Assembly (NCBI RefSeq): GCF_003947415.1
Contig: NZ_QHKL01000006.1
Location: 372,001 to 436,000, forward strand
Length of the DNA: 64,000 nucleotides
DNA from: Amycolatopsis sp. WAC 01376
GTDB taxonomy: Bacteria > Actinomycetota > Actinomycetes > Mycobacteriales > Pseudonocardiaceae
Direction of reading: 5' to 3'
In this document: positions 1 to 8,704 of the stretch, piece by piece
How positions within the stretch are numbered: the first letter of the stretch is position 1
How the letters are laid out: every line of letters begins with the position of its first letter
Notes under the pieces: generated by a model
What the model was told of the DNA's origin: nothing
Database searches by the model: none
What the model saw: only the letters and a program-made list of their open reading frames with translations
Program-made: the position numbers and the translations under genes

Positions 1-1344
1 GGGTGGTTGTTCGATGGTGGTGCTCACCATGCCGGGCAGTTCGGCGAACCGTTGCGCGGCGCGGCGGAACACGCCGGCCGAAGCTGGATGCCGCCGCGGG
101 AGGGGAATGAGCAGCGGTGTTGCGGCGCTCAGGCCGTCACGCTCGGCGGCTCCGGTGATGGTCGTGAGCCAGTCGCCGATCGCCCGAGCGGTCAGCAGCA
201 CCCTGGTGGGCGATTCCCTGCCGCGGAGGGCTTTGACAGTTGCGAGGATACCCGCGGCGCCGGTGTCCTCGACGTAGTCCACGACGACCAGCACGGGCGA
301 TTCCACACCCGCGAGCCAGGCCAGGTCGTCGCCGCTCGGTACTGGGTGTTTGGCCAGGAATCCGGTGTACCAGCCTGCTGTGTCCAGCCGCCGGCACAGC
401 TCGGCGGCCAGGTGGGTCTTGCCGGCGCCTCCCACCCCGTGCAGCACTGCCAGTTCCACGCCGTCCGGGGTTGAGCTGCTTGCCTCAGCCCATTCCAGCA
501 GCAGGTCCAGTTCATCGCGGGTGTAGAACGGCACCACGCCCTGCCTGGCCTTGATCTGCGTTAGCGGGCCGGCATGTGGATTCGGCTCGATATAGGGGTC
601 GGTCAGCGGCTGGAAGTCCGGTTGCCGCCAGTCGATCAGATCCACAGCGGGAACAGTTCGTCGGGCCAGCCCGACGTCGATGCCCAATCCCCACCGCCAC
701 CTCCCGGAAATCTTGGCGGTCGCTGCGATCATCTCGGCGCCATCAGCGACTGCGGCGGCCCAGTTTTTTGCCGGGGCGGACGTGTTCGCCGGCCAGGTCA
801 CGCCGGTGACGTCGATCGCGAGGAAGGACCCGCCAGCGTCGACCCTCGCACGGATCTCCTCCTGCAGCGGGAACCCGTCTTCGGTCTCCGACGCGGTCAC
901 CTGCACTACGTCCTGGAACGGGGCGTTGCCTTCCGATGCGGACCACGAGCCGTCCAGCCAGATCAGCACGATGGCATGCCCAGGCCCGCCGAGCCGTGAG
1001 TCCAACACGACGATCATCGGATGCAGCCCGGCGTCCAGACAGGCCCCGGCGTAGGCCACGCAGATGTCCAGGCAGGTGGCGTGCTGTGGCCGAGCTAGCA
1101 CCTGGTCCACCGGACGGACGGTCTGTAGCCCGTCGCCACTGGTGGTCGGCTCGCCGACATAGCGCACTCCGGTGTCGGCGAAGACCTGGTAGATCAGCCG
1201 CGCCTTCTCGGCCGGTGCCGTGCTCCGCGGCCCTGGCAACCTCCTGGCCAGTTTTGCGGGCAGCAGCTTGCGAATCAGGTCCTGCTGGACATACCGGGCC
1301 AGCTCATCCGGATCCGCGGGCCGGTCCCATCGCCATCCGGTCAT
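1..1344 (-). CDS. STAND-like P-loop NTPase with transglutaminase-like N-terminal domain (partial, runs off left edge)
   Basis: An uninterrupted reading frame from ATG at 1344 to base 1 gives about 448 residues with no stop, so the C-terminus lies outside the window. Residues ~85-180 look like a transglutaminase/papain-type fold: TCLDIC (Cys91), GPGHAIVLIW (His123) and FLAIDVT (Asp178) fall in the Cys-His-Asp order and spacing of that family. A P-loop follows at ~303-311 (GVGGAGKTH) and a Walker B strand at ~351-357 (VLVVVDYVED), typical of STAND NTPases. The start overlaps the stop of the upstream hydrolase gene as ATGA, implying translational coupling. STAND proteins with protease-like ends and lipase partners are known from bacterial conflict systems; a defence role here is inference. 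The fold assignment of the N-terminus is by motif only. Confidence 0.7.
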   Translation of the reverse strand, partial: MTGWRWDRPADPDELARYVQQDLIRKLLPAKLARRLPGPRSTAPAEKARLIYQVFADTGVRYVGEPTTSGDGLQTVRPVDQVLARPQHATCLDICVAYAGACLDAGLHPMIVVLDSRLGGPGHAIVLIWLDGSWSASEGNAPFQDVVQVTASETEDGFPLQEEIRARVDAGGSFLAIDVTGVTWPANTSAPAKNWAAAVADGAEMIAATAKISGRWRWGLGIDVGLARRTVPAVDLIDWRQPDFQPLTDPYIEPNPHAGPLTQIKARQGVVPFYTRDELDLLLEWAEASSSTPDGVELAVLHGVGGAGKTHLAAELCRRLDTAGWYTGFLAKHPVPSGDDLAWLAGVESPVLVVVDYVEDTGAAGILATVKALRGRESPTRVLLTARAIGDWLTTITGAAERDGLSAATPLLIPLPRRHPASAGVFRRAAQRFAELPGMVSTTIEQPP

Positions 1345-2762
1345 GGCTCGATCACCCCGATGATGTCCTCGCCGACGACCCTGTCCACCTCAGGCACGTG
1401 ATCAAGCTCGACCCGCAGTCGGTGCGCCCCCGCGGGCAGAGCGGGGATCTCGACTCGCCAGCTTCCGCCGTCCCACTCAACCGGGAGGCTGTCGGGCACC
1501 TCGGCCGATGCCCCCGGCTCGGCAATCAACCGGGCCCGAGCCTTCACCTGCTGCGGGTCGGCCCCGCACAACCGCACGGACGCCGTCGACGGCACCCCGG
1601 CAGCGGTCACGTCATCCACATCGAAACCCACCCACGGCCGGTCCGGCCCCTGTTCACCGCGCACGGCATCCAGCGGCGCCGCCTCGAACCGGGCGACGAA
1701 CTCGACCACGCCGCTCGCGGACGCGATGGGCAGATGCGGTTCCGGCCACCAAGCTCGGTGATAGACCCCATCGTCACCGTCCGCCGAGTACTCCACCGGA
1801 GTGGCAGAAATGGCGGGCACCGTGCCATCCCCGCCCTCCCACCCCTGGCTCGGCAGCCACTCCGCATCTGCCCGGCTCACCCGAAGACGCTGTCCCTCGA
1901 TCACCGCCCGGCCCGCCGTGACATGCCCGGTGGCGTAGAAAGCCATGAACCGCGACTTCGCCTCCGGCGTCGACTCGAATAAGTCGCGACAGACCGCCTC
2001 GAGCTCCAGATGCCGCTCATACGCGACTTTCGCACGTATACGAAATGACTCCGGGGCGACCGACACCTCGTGCGGATACGCCGGGCCGCTGGCGTCCAGC
2101 ACCGCTGGATAGCGTGGCAACAACTCCCAGGTCGAATCCCAGCCCGACACCACCTCAGCGGCATCCTTCAATAACCGGCTCGACATCGCGGCCACCGACG
2201 CGGGGCCCAGCCGGACGCCATTGAGAAGCCAGTCGATCGCCTTCGGCGCGCCGCGATGCGGTGTGGCCACCGTGATCAGGGACCGGCAGATCCGGTGACC
2301 GCCCAAGACCGCCCACCACCAGCGTGCCACCACACCACCCATCGAATGAGCAACCACGATCACCTGCCGATCGCCTACGCGGCGCGCGATCTCGGCCTCC
2401 AACCGCTCGGCGTTGTAGACCATGCCCTGGCGGAAATCGTAGGGAAACAGCAACACGCTCGCCGCCGGCCGAGGGGCCCGGCACGGATGCACAGTGTCGA
2501 TATCATCAGGTTCCAATCGGAACTTGTTCATCAGTCGCTGAACTAGTCGGTCGTACCCCGCGACCTTCTTCCACGGCAGCACCCTCATGCTCGGCAAAAG
2601 GCCGACCGGCACCACCGGCTCGGACATCGTCAGGCCGGCTGGAGCGAACACCGACCGACCTGTTCTCTGCAAGTTCTGTCCCCACAAGGGCCGACCGTCC
2701 GGGTATTCCAGGACACTTCCGCCGATACCTGGAACGATCACCAGCAGATGCTTCAGGCCCAT
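1341..2762 (-). CDS. LCAT-like alpha/beta hydrolase (lipase/acyltransferase fold)
   Basis: A 473-residue protein with the hallmarks of the lecithin:cholesterol acyltransferase-like alpha/beta hydrolases: N-terminal strand and oxyanion region LVIVPGIGGS (~8-16), the FPYDFR motif (~106-111), the nucleophile elbow VAHSMGG with Ser140, and GGDGTVP (acid region, ~320) followed by a candidate histidine in EPHLPIASA. No signal peptide or membrane segment is seen, so it should be cytosolic. About 110 extra C-terminal residues look beta-rich and are unassigned. The ATG at 2762 follows a GGGAGGG ribosome-binding site. It is the first gene of a two-gene operon with the STAND-like NTPase (4-base overlap), so it may be the lipid-attacking effector of that pair; the substrate cannot be told from sequence. 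Confidence 0.8.
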   Translation of the reverse strand: MGLKHLLVIVPGIGGSVLEYPDGRPLWGQNLQRTGRSVFAPAGLTMSEPVVPVGLLPSMRVLPWKKVAGYDRLVQRLMNKFRLEPDDIDTVHPCRAPRPAASVLLFPYDFRQGMVYNAERLEAEIARRVGDRQVIVVAHSMGGVVARWWWAVLGGHRICRSLITVATPHRGAPKAIDWLLNGVRLGPASVAAMSSRLLKDAAEVVSGWDSTWELLPRYPAVLDASGPAYPHEVSVAPESFRIRAKVAYERHLELEAVCRDLFESTPEAKSRFMAFYATGHVTAGRAVIEGQRLRVSRADAEWLPSQGWEGGDGTVPAISATPVEYSADGDDGVYHRAWWPEPHLPIASASGVVEFVARFEAAPLDAVRGEQGPDRPWVGFDVDDVTAAGVPSTASVRLCGADPQQVKARARLIAEPGASAEVPDSLPVEWDGGSWRVEIPALPAGAHRLRVELDHVPEVDRVVGEDIIGVIEP

Positions 2763-3032
2763 CAGCCCTCCCGACCGATTAACTTCGTCACGCCCTTCAA
2801 TCGTTCATCCAACGACACGGGTTACCGGCTGTGTATCACGGTTCGGTCGGCCACATGGGGAACCAGGTCACGCAAATTAGCGCCAATAATTCACCAAGTT
2901 TTTGTCCGCTTTGAGATCCGGGTCTCCGCGAAACCGAGATTTGTCGGCTGTAGCCGCATGTTTCACGCCGTTCGCTGCTCGGTAGCTCTGATCACGTGGT
3001 ATCACCGTCCAGATCATTCTGATCAGCGGCGG

Positions 3033-4271
3033 ATGACGAAGCTTCTCGGCTCGCCAGTTCGCCAGAGGGTCCCACGGGCACTCGCGCGCGAGAAGGCGGT
3101 GGTGGCTATTCGCGGTGCCGGTACGGTAGCCGCGCAGCGTGCCGCGGCCGCCCATACGGCGGCGCGAGCGATCCCGGCCGCCACGAAGCTGGCGTTGTTC
3201 GGTCAGGCCGGTGTAGTCGTCGTGGACTCCGTGACCGAAGTGGTCGGGCTCCTCGCCGCGTTGTCGTGGCAACCTCTCCCCGCGGGCGAGCGGGTGGTCG
3301 TGGTGAGCAACGCGGGCGGCGCCGCGGTACTCGGCGCCGAAGCGTGTGCCCGTCATGGCCTGAAGCCCCCTGAACTGAGCGCGGACACCGTAGCCGGACT
3401 GCGTCGCCTGCTCCCCGAGCACGCGACCGTGGGGAATCCGCTCGACACGAGCGCCGCCGTCACCGCGGAGACGTTCGCCGCTTGCGTGTCGGCCGTGCTC
3501 GCGGATGACGCCGTCGACGCGGTGATGCCCGCCGGCGTGCCGACCGGCGTGGGAGATCCACTCGCCGCGCTCAAGCCATCAGGACAGGGAAAGCCTGTTC
3601 TCGCCGTACGGCTCGGTCAGCTGGAATCCGTGACCGCGCACGCGGGCATACCTTGCTATGGCGACGTCGAAGAGGCAGCGGTGATCATGGCGAAACTGGC
3701 CGCCCGTTCGCTGTGGTTGAAGAAGGCCGAAGGTACGGTTCCCGACCTGGACGGCATCGACCTGGTGACGGCCGCCCACCTCGTCGACGAGTTCCTCGTG
3801 GCCCATCCCGACGGTGGCTGGCTGTCCCGAAAGGTCAGTGAGGATTTCGTCGACTGCTTCGGCATCCGGTGCACCGGACGCCGGTTCGGCGACCGTGAAC
3901 TCATCGTGCGCGCCCAGATCGACGAGACCTTCGGCCCGGTGATCGTGCTCGGTCTCGGCGGCCTGGACGAGGCACTGCTCGATGACCGCGTCACCGCCCT
4001 CTGCCCGCTCACGACCGCCGGCGTGGACGGCCTGATGGACGGTCTGCGGTGGGCTCACCTGCTCTTCGGCGGAGGTGACGGCGCTGTCGACAAGGCGGCC
4101 GTGCGGGATCTTCTGCTCCGGGTGAGCCGGATGGTGGAGTCGTTGCCCGAGATCGTCGACGTCGACCTCGATCCGGTGCTGGCGTCTTCCGAAGGCGCCG
4201 CGGTGAGTGCGGCCCGGGTGCTCGTCCGGCGTCGGCCGCATAGCGACCCTTACCTTCGGGCCTTACGGTGA
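3033..4271 (+). pseudogene. Remnant of NDP-forming acyl-CoA synthetase (ACD/Pat-like), truncated
   Basis: From about 3060 the translation matches the CoA-ligase part of large acetate-CoA ligase (ADP-forming)/GNAT-fusion proteins: LFGQAGVVVVDSVTEV, VVVVSNAGGAAVLGAEAC and VGNPLDTSAAVTAE. The end (FGPVIVLGLGGLDEALL, LPLTTAG-like, DLLLRVSRMVESLPEIVDVDLDP) is the ATP-grasp C-terminus. Full-length relatives have about 700-900 residues with an N-terminal CoA-binding or GNAT part; that part is missing, and the centre of the ATP-grasp domain appears deleted around DCFGIRCTGRRFGDRE. The open frame extends upstream to 2748 but that sequence looks non-coding. I therefore call it a decayed gene; a shortened functional protein is possible but unlikely because the ATP site is incomplete. 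Confidence 0.65.
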
Positions 4272-4567
4272 GCCTTTCCCGCACGGTATTGAGGGATAGG
4301 GAGAGGGTTGAGTCTCCCGTGCTGCCCTTGGCATCAGGTCCTATAAGACGGTTGCGGAGGTGGCTTTCGCAGCCCCCATCTCAACGGCGGGCCGAGCTGG
4401 GTTGAGGAAGAGTGAGTGGCGATTCAGCCCCTAACCCTTTGCCTCGCGACCACCAGCACGGACCACGCCACGCAACGTTTACCCGCCCTAAATAGTGTAT
4501 TGTGTCGCCGACGAGGATTATGAAATGCTGTGAAAACATTGAACAAAGAGGCTGAGGTGTCGAGCCT
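4272..4567. other. Intergenic stretch with no gene; carries the 14-mer shared with the repeat at 21857
   Basis: No supported coding sequence. The stretch contains GTGAGTGGCGATTC at 4412-4425, the same 14 bases as in the left arm of the inverted-repeat element at 21857. GC content starts to fall here towards the island at 4.5-6.3 kb. Confidence 0.5.
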
Positions 4568-5146
4568 TCAGTGTGATCCGTGTACGCCCAGAGTAACTCG
4601 AATTCTCGTCAGGAGCGATTCGCGCTTCGTCAGTAAATTCTTTAATCGATCACCAAACTCCTTGCTCTCTCTAAAATCTGAGTTGACGATGGCGTCCATT
4701 AATTGGCGCGTTTCCTGATGAAACTCGTAGCATTCGTTGACGGTGTCTTTCTCGTCTAGCATACTTAGTGCACTTAGCGCCTCCCAGGATTCGCGCATTC
4801 CTTTGTTCATGTCGCTCTTCGCGCGTTCTCGCTGCTCGGCGTTCGCGACTCCTGGTAACATTTTTGGAATTGCTTTATAGGCTTGATTCAGGCCATCGCT
4901 GTAATGGACGTACTCGTTCAATCGCCGATCTCTCCAATGAAGGTGTAGATCGTGGGCTCGCGTACTCTGTAGGTCCTCTTGCTGTCTTTTCCATCGAGTT
5001 TCCTCGCGATCGCGCTCCCTCTCCCATCGCTTGTCGTCTCGGTTCGCTGCGGTGCGTTGTCCTATCCAGCTTGCACTGATCGATCCTGCAACCGCGAGCA
5101 GTGCAAGTAGGATTACAAGCCATGGAGATCCTTGAGGTCCCTGCAT
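4568..5146 (-). CDS. Unrecognised membrane-anchored, coiled-coil protein
   Basis: A protein of about 192 residues from ATG 5146 (a TTG at 5182 would add 12). Residues ~8-30 (PWLVILLALLAVAGSISASW) form one hydrophobic helix, followed by a strongly charged stretch rich in Arg/Glu/Asp (~35-70) that should form a coiled coil, then an all-alpha cytoplasmic tail with many Lys/Glu. No catalytic motif or family is recognisable. Codon use is clearly poorer in G/C at third positions than in neighbouring genes, pointing to recent transfer. It is divergent from the second odd gene at 5548. Confidence 0.6.
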   Translation of the reverse strand: MQGPQGSPWLVILLALLAVAGSISASWIGQRTAANRDDKRWERERDREETRWKRQQEDLQSTRAHDLHLHWRDRRLNEYVHYSDGLNQAYKAIPKMLPGVANAEQRERAKSDMNKGMRESWEALSALSMLDEKDTVNECYEFHQETRQLMDAIVNSDFRESKEFGDRLKNLLTKRESLLTRIRVTLGVHGSH

Positions 5147-5182
5147 GGCGATGCACGATAGCGCTCCGTGGCAAGATTGCAA

Positions 5183-5547
5183 AACGAGGATTAAAGATCA
5201 TTTTCAAGAAAGTTGCAAAACGCTACTCCGACCGTGTCTTGTCGCGCTGGTCGTCAGTGTGTGACGGGTGACTCGGTGCTCCGGCGTGGTGCTGATCTAC
5301 CTGCTGCGGGGTAAGTCATAGGATGCCGCTGCTAGCTCCCGCATTCCTGGGGACTGTAGCTTGATCATCATTTTTCACGTTCCGTTGAGTGCCTAACGTA
5401 ACGTGGGGTTGACTTTCAGTCAGAGTGCCAGCAAGGTCGGGTGAAGAATTCCCTGATTCTGACTCTCTTGCGACCCAAGAGTCTCTAGTGTGCGAGCGAG
5501 GTATAGATTGCTCGGCTCAGGTCGCATGGACGTGAATCGAGGGGTCG
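5183..5547. other. Intergenic region between two divergent low-GC genes
   Basis: About 365 bases with no supported gene. It lies between two divergently transcribed genes and should hold their promoters, but I cannot pick a convincing promoter or operator. Confidence 0.4.
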
Positions 5548-6141
5548 ATGGCGAGTAAATGGATCAAGATGAGGTCGGCGCGAGGGCGGAGTCCGCAAGA
5601 GGCGGGAGTCGAGGAAGAGGAACCGCCGCCCTCCGGGGTGGACGATCCGCCTGATGATTGTTCTGCCAACAATGGAGCTGGATCACTTGGCGACACGCCA
5701 ATCGATAATGTAAAAGGATTCGAATCCTATGATGAGAAGGCTGACCGGCTACTGCATGAATTCCGTCTTAAGGATAGAGTTCACGAAGAAGACGTCAAGC
5801 AGAAGTCCAAAGTTGAAGAAGATCCGCCTTCGAAGAAGAAAAGTATCGTTGGGCCGCTGGGTGTCGTATACTTCTCCGGAGTATTCCTGGTCGCACTTGG
5901 ATACGGTCATCTAAGTGGCCTTGATTTTAATGGATGGATTACCTTGACGCTCAGTACTGCGGCGTTGAGTGTCCTCTTTGTTGGAACTTATTCTGCGGTG
6001 TGCGATAGGAAACCATCCGGCTCTTCGCTGTTGTTAATTCTTGCTGTGATCACCTCCGGCTACTACTGTGGATCCGCCACCAATTTTCTGCGTGACGTCG
6101 GCAAAACTCTCGGATCCTGGTTGATATGGCATTTCAGTTGA
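5548..6141 (+). CDS. Unrecognised protein with charged N-terminus and C-terminal membrane helices
   Basis: A 197-residue protein with ATG preceded by GAGGGG. Residues 1-105 are hydrophilic and charged with many Glu, Lys and Pro and look disordered (EEEEPPPSG, KVEEDPPSKKK). The C-terminal 90 residues carry about three to four hydrophobic helices (IVGPLGVVYFSGVFLVALG; WITLTLSTAALSVLFVG; LLLILAVITSGYYCG). No known domain is visible. GC content is low for this genome, as for the neighbour at 4568, and both probably arrived together. Function unknown; a cytoplasmic head on a small membrane module is all that can be read. Confidence 0.65.
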   Translation: MASKWIKMRSARGRSPQEAGVEEEEPPPSGVDDPPDDCSANNGAGSLGDTPIDNVKGFESYDEKADRLLHEFRLKDRVHEEDVKQKSKVEEDPPSKKKSIVGPLGVVYFSGVFLVALGYGHLSGLDFNGWITLTLSTAALSVLFVGTYSAVCDRKPSGSSLLLILAVITSGYYCGSATNFLRDVGKTLGSWLIWHFS

Positions 6142-6454
6142 TTGTTAGCACACGGTGTGGCCTCGGATCTTTGTAGTGCGAAGGTGGCTAACGCGTGACA
6201 CGACGGTCGCATCGAAGGAAGATCGCTGGAGAGGCCGCAGTGACTATCTACGTCAGCAGCGGAGACCTTCGTGCACTCGAAGGGGAAAGGCACCCTTCAA
6301 GCCTGGGGTGAGTTCGCTGTGGCCAGTGTGGCCACGGTGCCCTGTATCTGTGCCAGGCTGTGCTTCTGCGCAGTTCGTGCTCTTACGGGTTCTATCGTAA
6401 CCTGCACGGCCGTACGCGACCGATGCCTGGGAGGGATCACTTAAGTACAGCGAA
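6142..6454. other. Intergenic, no supported gene
   Basis: About 310 bases after the low-GC gene. Only very short open frames are present, without a credible start or family match. It marks the return to normal high GC content. Confidence 0.4.
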
Positions 6455-6492
6455 GAGCTCCGTACGAGTGAGTCAGCACTCGTACGGAGCTC
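6455..6492 (-). terminator. Strong hairpin after the DoxX-like gene
   Basis: A perfect 16-base inverted repeat, GAGCTCCGTACGAGTG at 6455-6470 and its complement at 6477-6492, with a 6-base loop. It begins 16 bases past the stop of the minus-strand gene at 6508 and probably ends its transcript; there is no clear U-tract, as is common in actinomycetes. Confidence 0.7.
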
Positions 6493-6507
6493 TCGACGCA
6501 GTCGTGG

Positions 6508-7092
6508 TCAGCGGAGCCAGCGGTTGCGGTCGACGAACGGCAAGCGAGACCAGAGGTAGCCCAGTCCCCAGGTCGCCCCGGCGGCCGTCGCGGCGAGCGC
6601 GATGAGGACCAGTGCGTAGACGAGGTGGTAGTCGATGACGGGGTTGGTCGACATCGTCGGTTCGCCCGCGGCGGTGGTCCGGGAAGGCGGCCACTCGGCC
6701 ACCCACATCAGCAGCATCATCACGGTGCCGGTGATAGCGGAAAGCCGGAGGGCGATCCCGAAGCTCACCGCGAGACCGATTCCGAATAGGCCCGCCATGA
6801 ACAGCCAATCCGCCCACCAGGTGCCGCCCCAGGAGCGCAGCGTTTCGGCGAATGGTCCGAGGTCGACTCGGCTCAGGAAACCTTTCGTCGGCGAGCCGCC
6901 GTTGATCCAGGCGTTGCCGGAAGATGTCGCGTAGCCGAAGCCGAAGGTCTTGTCGGCGAAAGCCCACAGGAACAACAACCCGGTCGCGATCCGGAGCAAC
7001 GCGAGACTCTTGGCGCCTGCGCTCTGTCCGGTGTGGACGTTCAGGTCACCGGCGGGAACTGCGTGACGGTGGCCGCTGTCGGTGGTGGCCAT
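6508..7092 (-). CDS. DoxX/DoxD-like membrane protein
   Basis: A 194-residue protein. The ATG at 7092 has an AGGAGAATTCC ribosome-binding site, so the in-frame extension upstream is not used. After a hydrophilic N-terminus it has four membrane helices, the first being LALLRIATGLLFLWAFADKT with the Arg and Lys characteristic of the DoxX family, then a loop with Gly/Trp-rich sequence (WGGTWWADWLF), and three more helices. DoxX/DoxD proteins are linked to quinone-dependent sulfur redox chemistry and to membrane oxidoreductase complexes in stress; the exact substrate is unknown. It is monocistronic, closed by the hairpin at 6455, and sits at the edge of the stress region. A weak DevR-box-like sequence GGGTCGAAAGGCCC lies at 7159-7172. 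Confidence 0.75.
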   Translation of the reverse strand: MATTDSGHRHAVPAGDLNVHTGQSAGAKSLALLRIATGLLFLWAFADKTFGFGYATSSGNAWINGGSPTKGFLSRVDLGPFAETLRSWGGTWWADWLFMAGLFGIGLAVSFGIALRLSAITGTVMMLLMWVAEWPPSRTTAAGEPTMSTNPVIDYHLVYALVLIALAATAAGATWGLGYLWSRLPFVDRNRWLR

Positions 7093-7423
7093 GGAATTCT
7101 CCTCGGATTCGGCCTTGATGGTCGAATCCAGTCTGTTACGGAGTGGTGCGCGGCTCTGGGGTCGAAAGGCCCGGGTATACGAGGCCATCGTCATGCGCCA
7201 CGGCGAGGGTCGTCCGGCAGGCGCGGATCAGCTGTCGCGTAACGCGCGATGCGGCAAGCGGCGGTGGGTCCGGCAAACGAAGGTGCTCACCAGTCGACGA
7301 TCGGAGATGTCGGTGTAGCGGGGATCGATGTGGAGCGAGAGGGCTTGGGCTGGTTCCGGTTCACCGACCTGGATCAGGTGGCCATCGGCCTGATCCAGGG
7401 CATGGCAACGGGTGTGCCGACCC
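7093..7423. other. Intergenic, no supported gene
   Basis: About 330 bases between the start of the DoxX-like gene and the 3' end of the CBS-BON gene. It should hold the DoxX promoter and a weak DevR-box-like sequence at 7159-7172. I see no gene with a credible start. Confidence 0.4.
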
Positions 7424-8089
7424 TCAGATGCCGAGGGCGGCGTGGCGGATTGTTTCGTCGTCCCAGACGAAGTCGAGCCGGTTCCGCACCTCGACCACGC
7501 CGGCGACGTCCGCGACGAGAGCCCCGGCCCGTTCGACGGTGCCGCGGTTGTCGAGCCTGCCGAGCAGGGTGACCACGCCGTCTTCGACAGTCACGGACGC
7601 CTGACCTGGTGTCACCCAGAGGGTGTCGGCGAGGACGTCGCGCTCGATGTCGAAGCGGATCTCCTCATCCGGGCGTTGGAAGCTCGACAGCAGATCCCGG
7701 CGCGACACGACCCCGGTCAGCTTGCCGTCTTCGACGACGAACAGTCGCCGGACTTGTTTACGGGCGAGCAGAGCAGCCGCCGTGTCGACAGATTCCCCTC
7801 CGCCGACGGTCAGGACCGGCGCGGTCATCAGGTCTTTCGCGAGGAGTCCGTTCGCTTTACGCAACTCGGCCCTGCTGTGGCGGCCGGAGATGAAAGAGGC
7901 CCGGGGATGCCGGAATCGTGCGAGAAGGTCGGACTCGGACACGACACCGACCGGGACACCGGCCTCGTCGACGATGGGAATCGCGCTGATCCGATGCAGG
8001 GCCATCAGCCCGGCGAGCTGTTTGTAGGTAGTGTCCGCCGTGACCGCGATCGGACTGTCCGTCATGACTTGGGAAACGGTTGTGCGCAT
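7424..8089 (-). CDS. CBS-pair protein with C-terminal BON domain
   Basis: A 221-residue cytosolic protein. Two CBS motifs: residues ~5-60 (VSQVMTDSPIAVTADTTY ... AIPIVDEAGVPVGVVSESDL) and ~85-140 (AKDLMTAPVLTVGGGES ... LFVVEDGKLTGVVSRRDLL), then a BON domain at ~148-215 (VTVEDGVVTLLGRLDN ... VAGVVEVRNRLDF). CBS pairs bind adenine nucleotides, and BON domains bind membranes or ligands. Mycobacterial DosR regulons contain CBS proteins (e.g. Hrp1, Rv2626c), which supports a dormancy-linked role. The gene is 10 bases downstream of a universal stress protein gene on the same strand and probably co-transcribed with it. Confidence 0.85.
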   Translation of the reverse strand: MRTTVSQVMTDSPIAVTADTTYKQLAGLMALHRISAIPIVDEAGVPVGVVSESDLLARFRHPRASFISGRHSRAELRKANGLLAKDLMTAPVLTVGGGESVDTAAALLARKQVRRLFVVEDGKLTGVVSRRDLLSSFQRPDEEIRFDIERDVLADTLWVTPGQASVTVEDGVVTLLGRLDNRGTVERAGALVADVAGVVEVRNRLDFVWDDETIRHAALGI

Positions 8090-8099
8090 TGCCCTTCCT

Positions 8100-8555
8100 T
8101 CACTTTCCGGGTGCCGCGGTGCGGGCGATCAAGACCGGGCAGGCGGCGTGGTGCAGCAAGGCTTGTCCGGTCGAACCGAGCAGGTGGCCGCGAAATCCGC
8201 CCCGTCCTCGGCTTCCGACGATGATCAGCTGTGCCGTGGCGCTCCAGCGAAGCAGTTCCTGCCGCGGGTCGTCGCGGACGGCGACTTGCTGGACTTTGAC
8301 GTCCGGATGGCGGTCGCGGAACGGCGCGAGCTGTCCGGTGACCATGTTCCGCGCGGACTCCGCGACGAGTTCCCACTCGTAGTTGCCACCGCCGTCTCCG
8401 AAGGACGGCGAGCCGCCGACGTCTCCCCGTGCGTGGACGGCGATCAGTTCGGTGTCGCGGACGCTTGCCTCGGCGAAGGCGGCAGCGAGGGCGACGTCGC
8501 TGGTGGATCCGCCGTCGACGCCGACCACGACCGGTCCTGCCATCGGGCGGCTCAT
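8100..8555 (-). CDS. Universal stress protein, single domain
   Basis: A 151-residue UspA-family protein. The start at 8555 is chosen because GGGAGGA lies six bases before it, whereas the upstream in-frame ATG at 8585 has no ribosome-binding site. The N-terminal strand VVVGVDGG and the C-terminal ATP-binding loop GSRGRGGFRGHLLGS (G-2X-G-9X-G-S/T pattern) show an ATP-binding USP. It heads a two-gene operon with the CBS-BON gene. Two DevR-type half-sites at 8630-8649 lie 75 bases upstream, consistent with hypoxia/redox control. Confidence 0.88.
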   Translation of the reverse strand: MSRPMAGPVVVGVDGGSTSDVALAAAFAEASVRDTELIAVHARGDVGGSPSFGDGGGNYEWELVAESARNMVTGQLAPFRDRHPDVKVQQVAVRDDPRQELLRWSATAQLIIVGSRGRGGFRGHLLGSTGQALLHHAACPVLIARTAAPGK

Positions 8556-8629
8556 GCTCGGATCCTCCCGCTCATCACGGCTCATGCCGCAAAGCTAAGG
8601 GAACGCGGTCGAACTCCACCGGTGCCGTT

Positions 8630-8649
8630 GGTCCCGGATACGCGGGACC
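8630..8649. promoter_or_regulatory. Paired DevR-type half-sites between divergent genes
   Basis: GGTCCC at 8630-8635 and GGGACC at 8644-8649 lie in the 149-base gap between the divergent usp and lycopene-cyclase-like genes. The half-sites match the GGGACT/AGTCCC arms of the mycobacterial DosR box but face the opposite way round with wider spacing, so this is weaker than the sites at 15044 and 32391. Confidence 0.45.
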
Positions 8650-8704
8650 CCAGTAGCGCCACTGGTCACTAGCGTCCGCGTCCGCTGGGCTGTGGACTCG
8701 ATCG

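Noticed and set aside
6155..6400. Small gene between the low-GC protein and the DoxX-like gene
   Set aside because: Arg/Trp/Cys-rich low-quality translation, no ribosome-binding site, no family.
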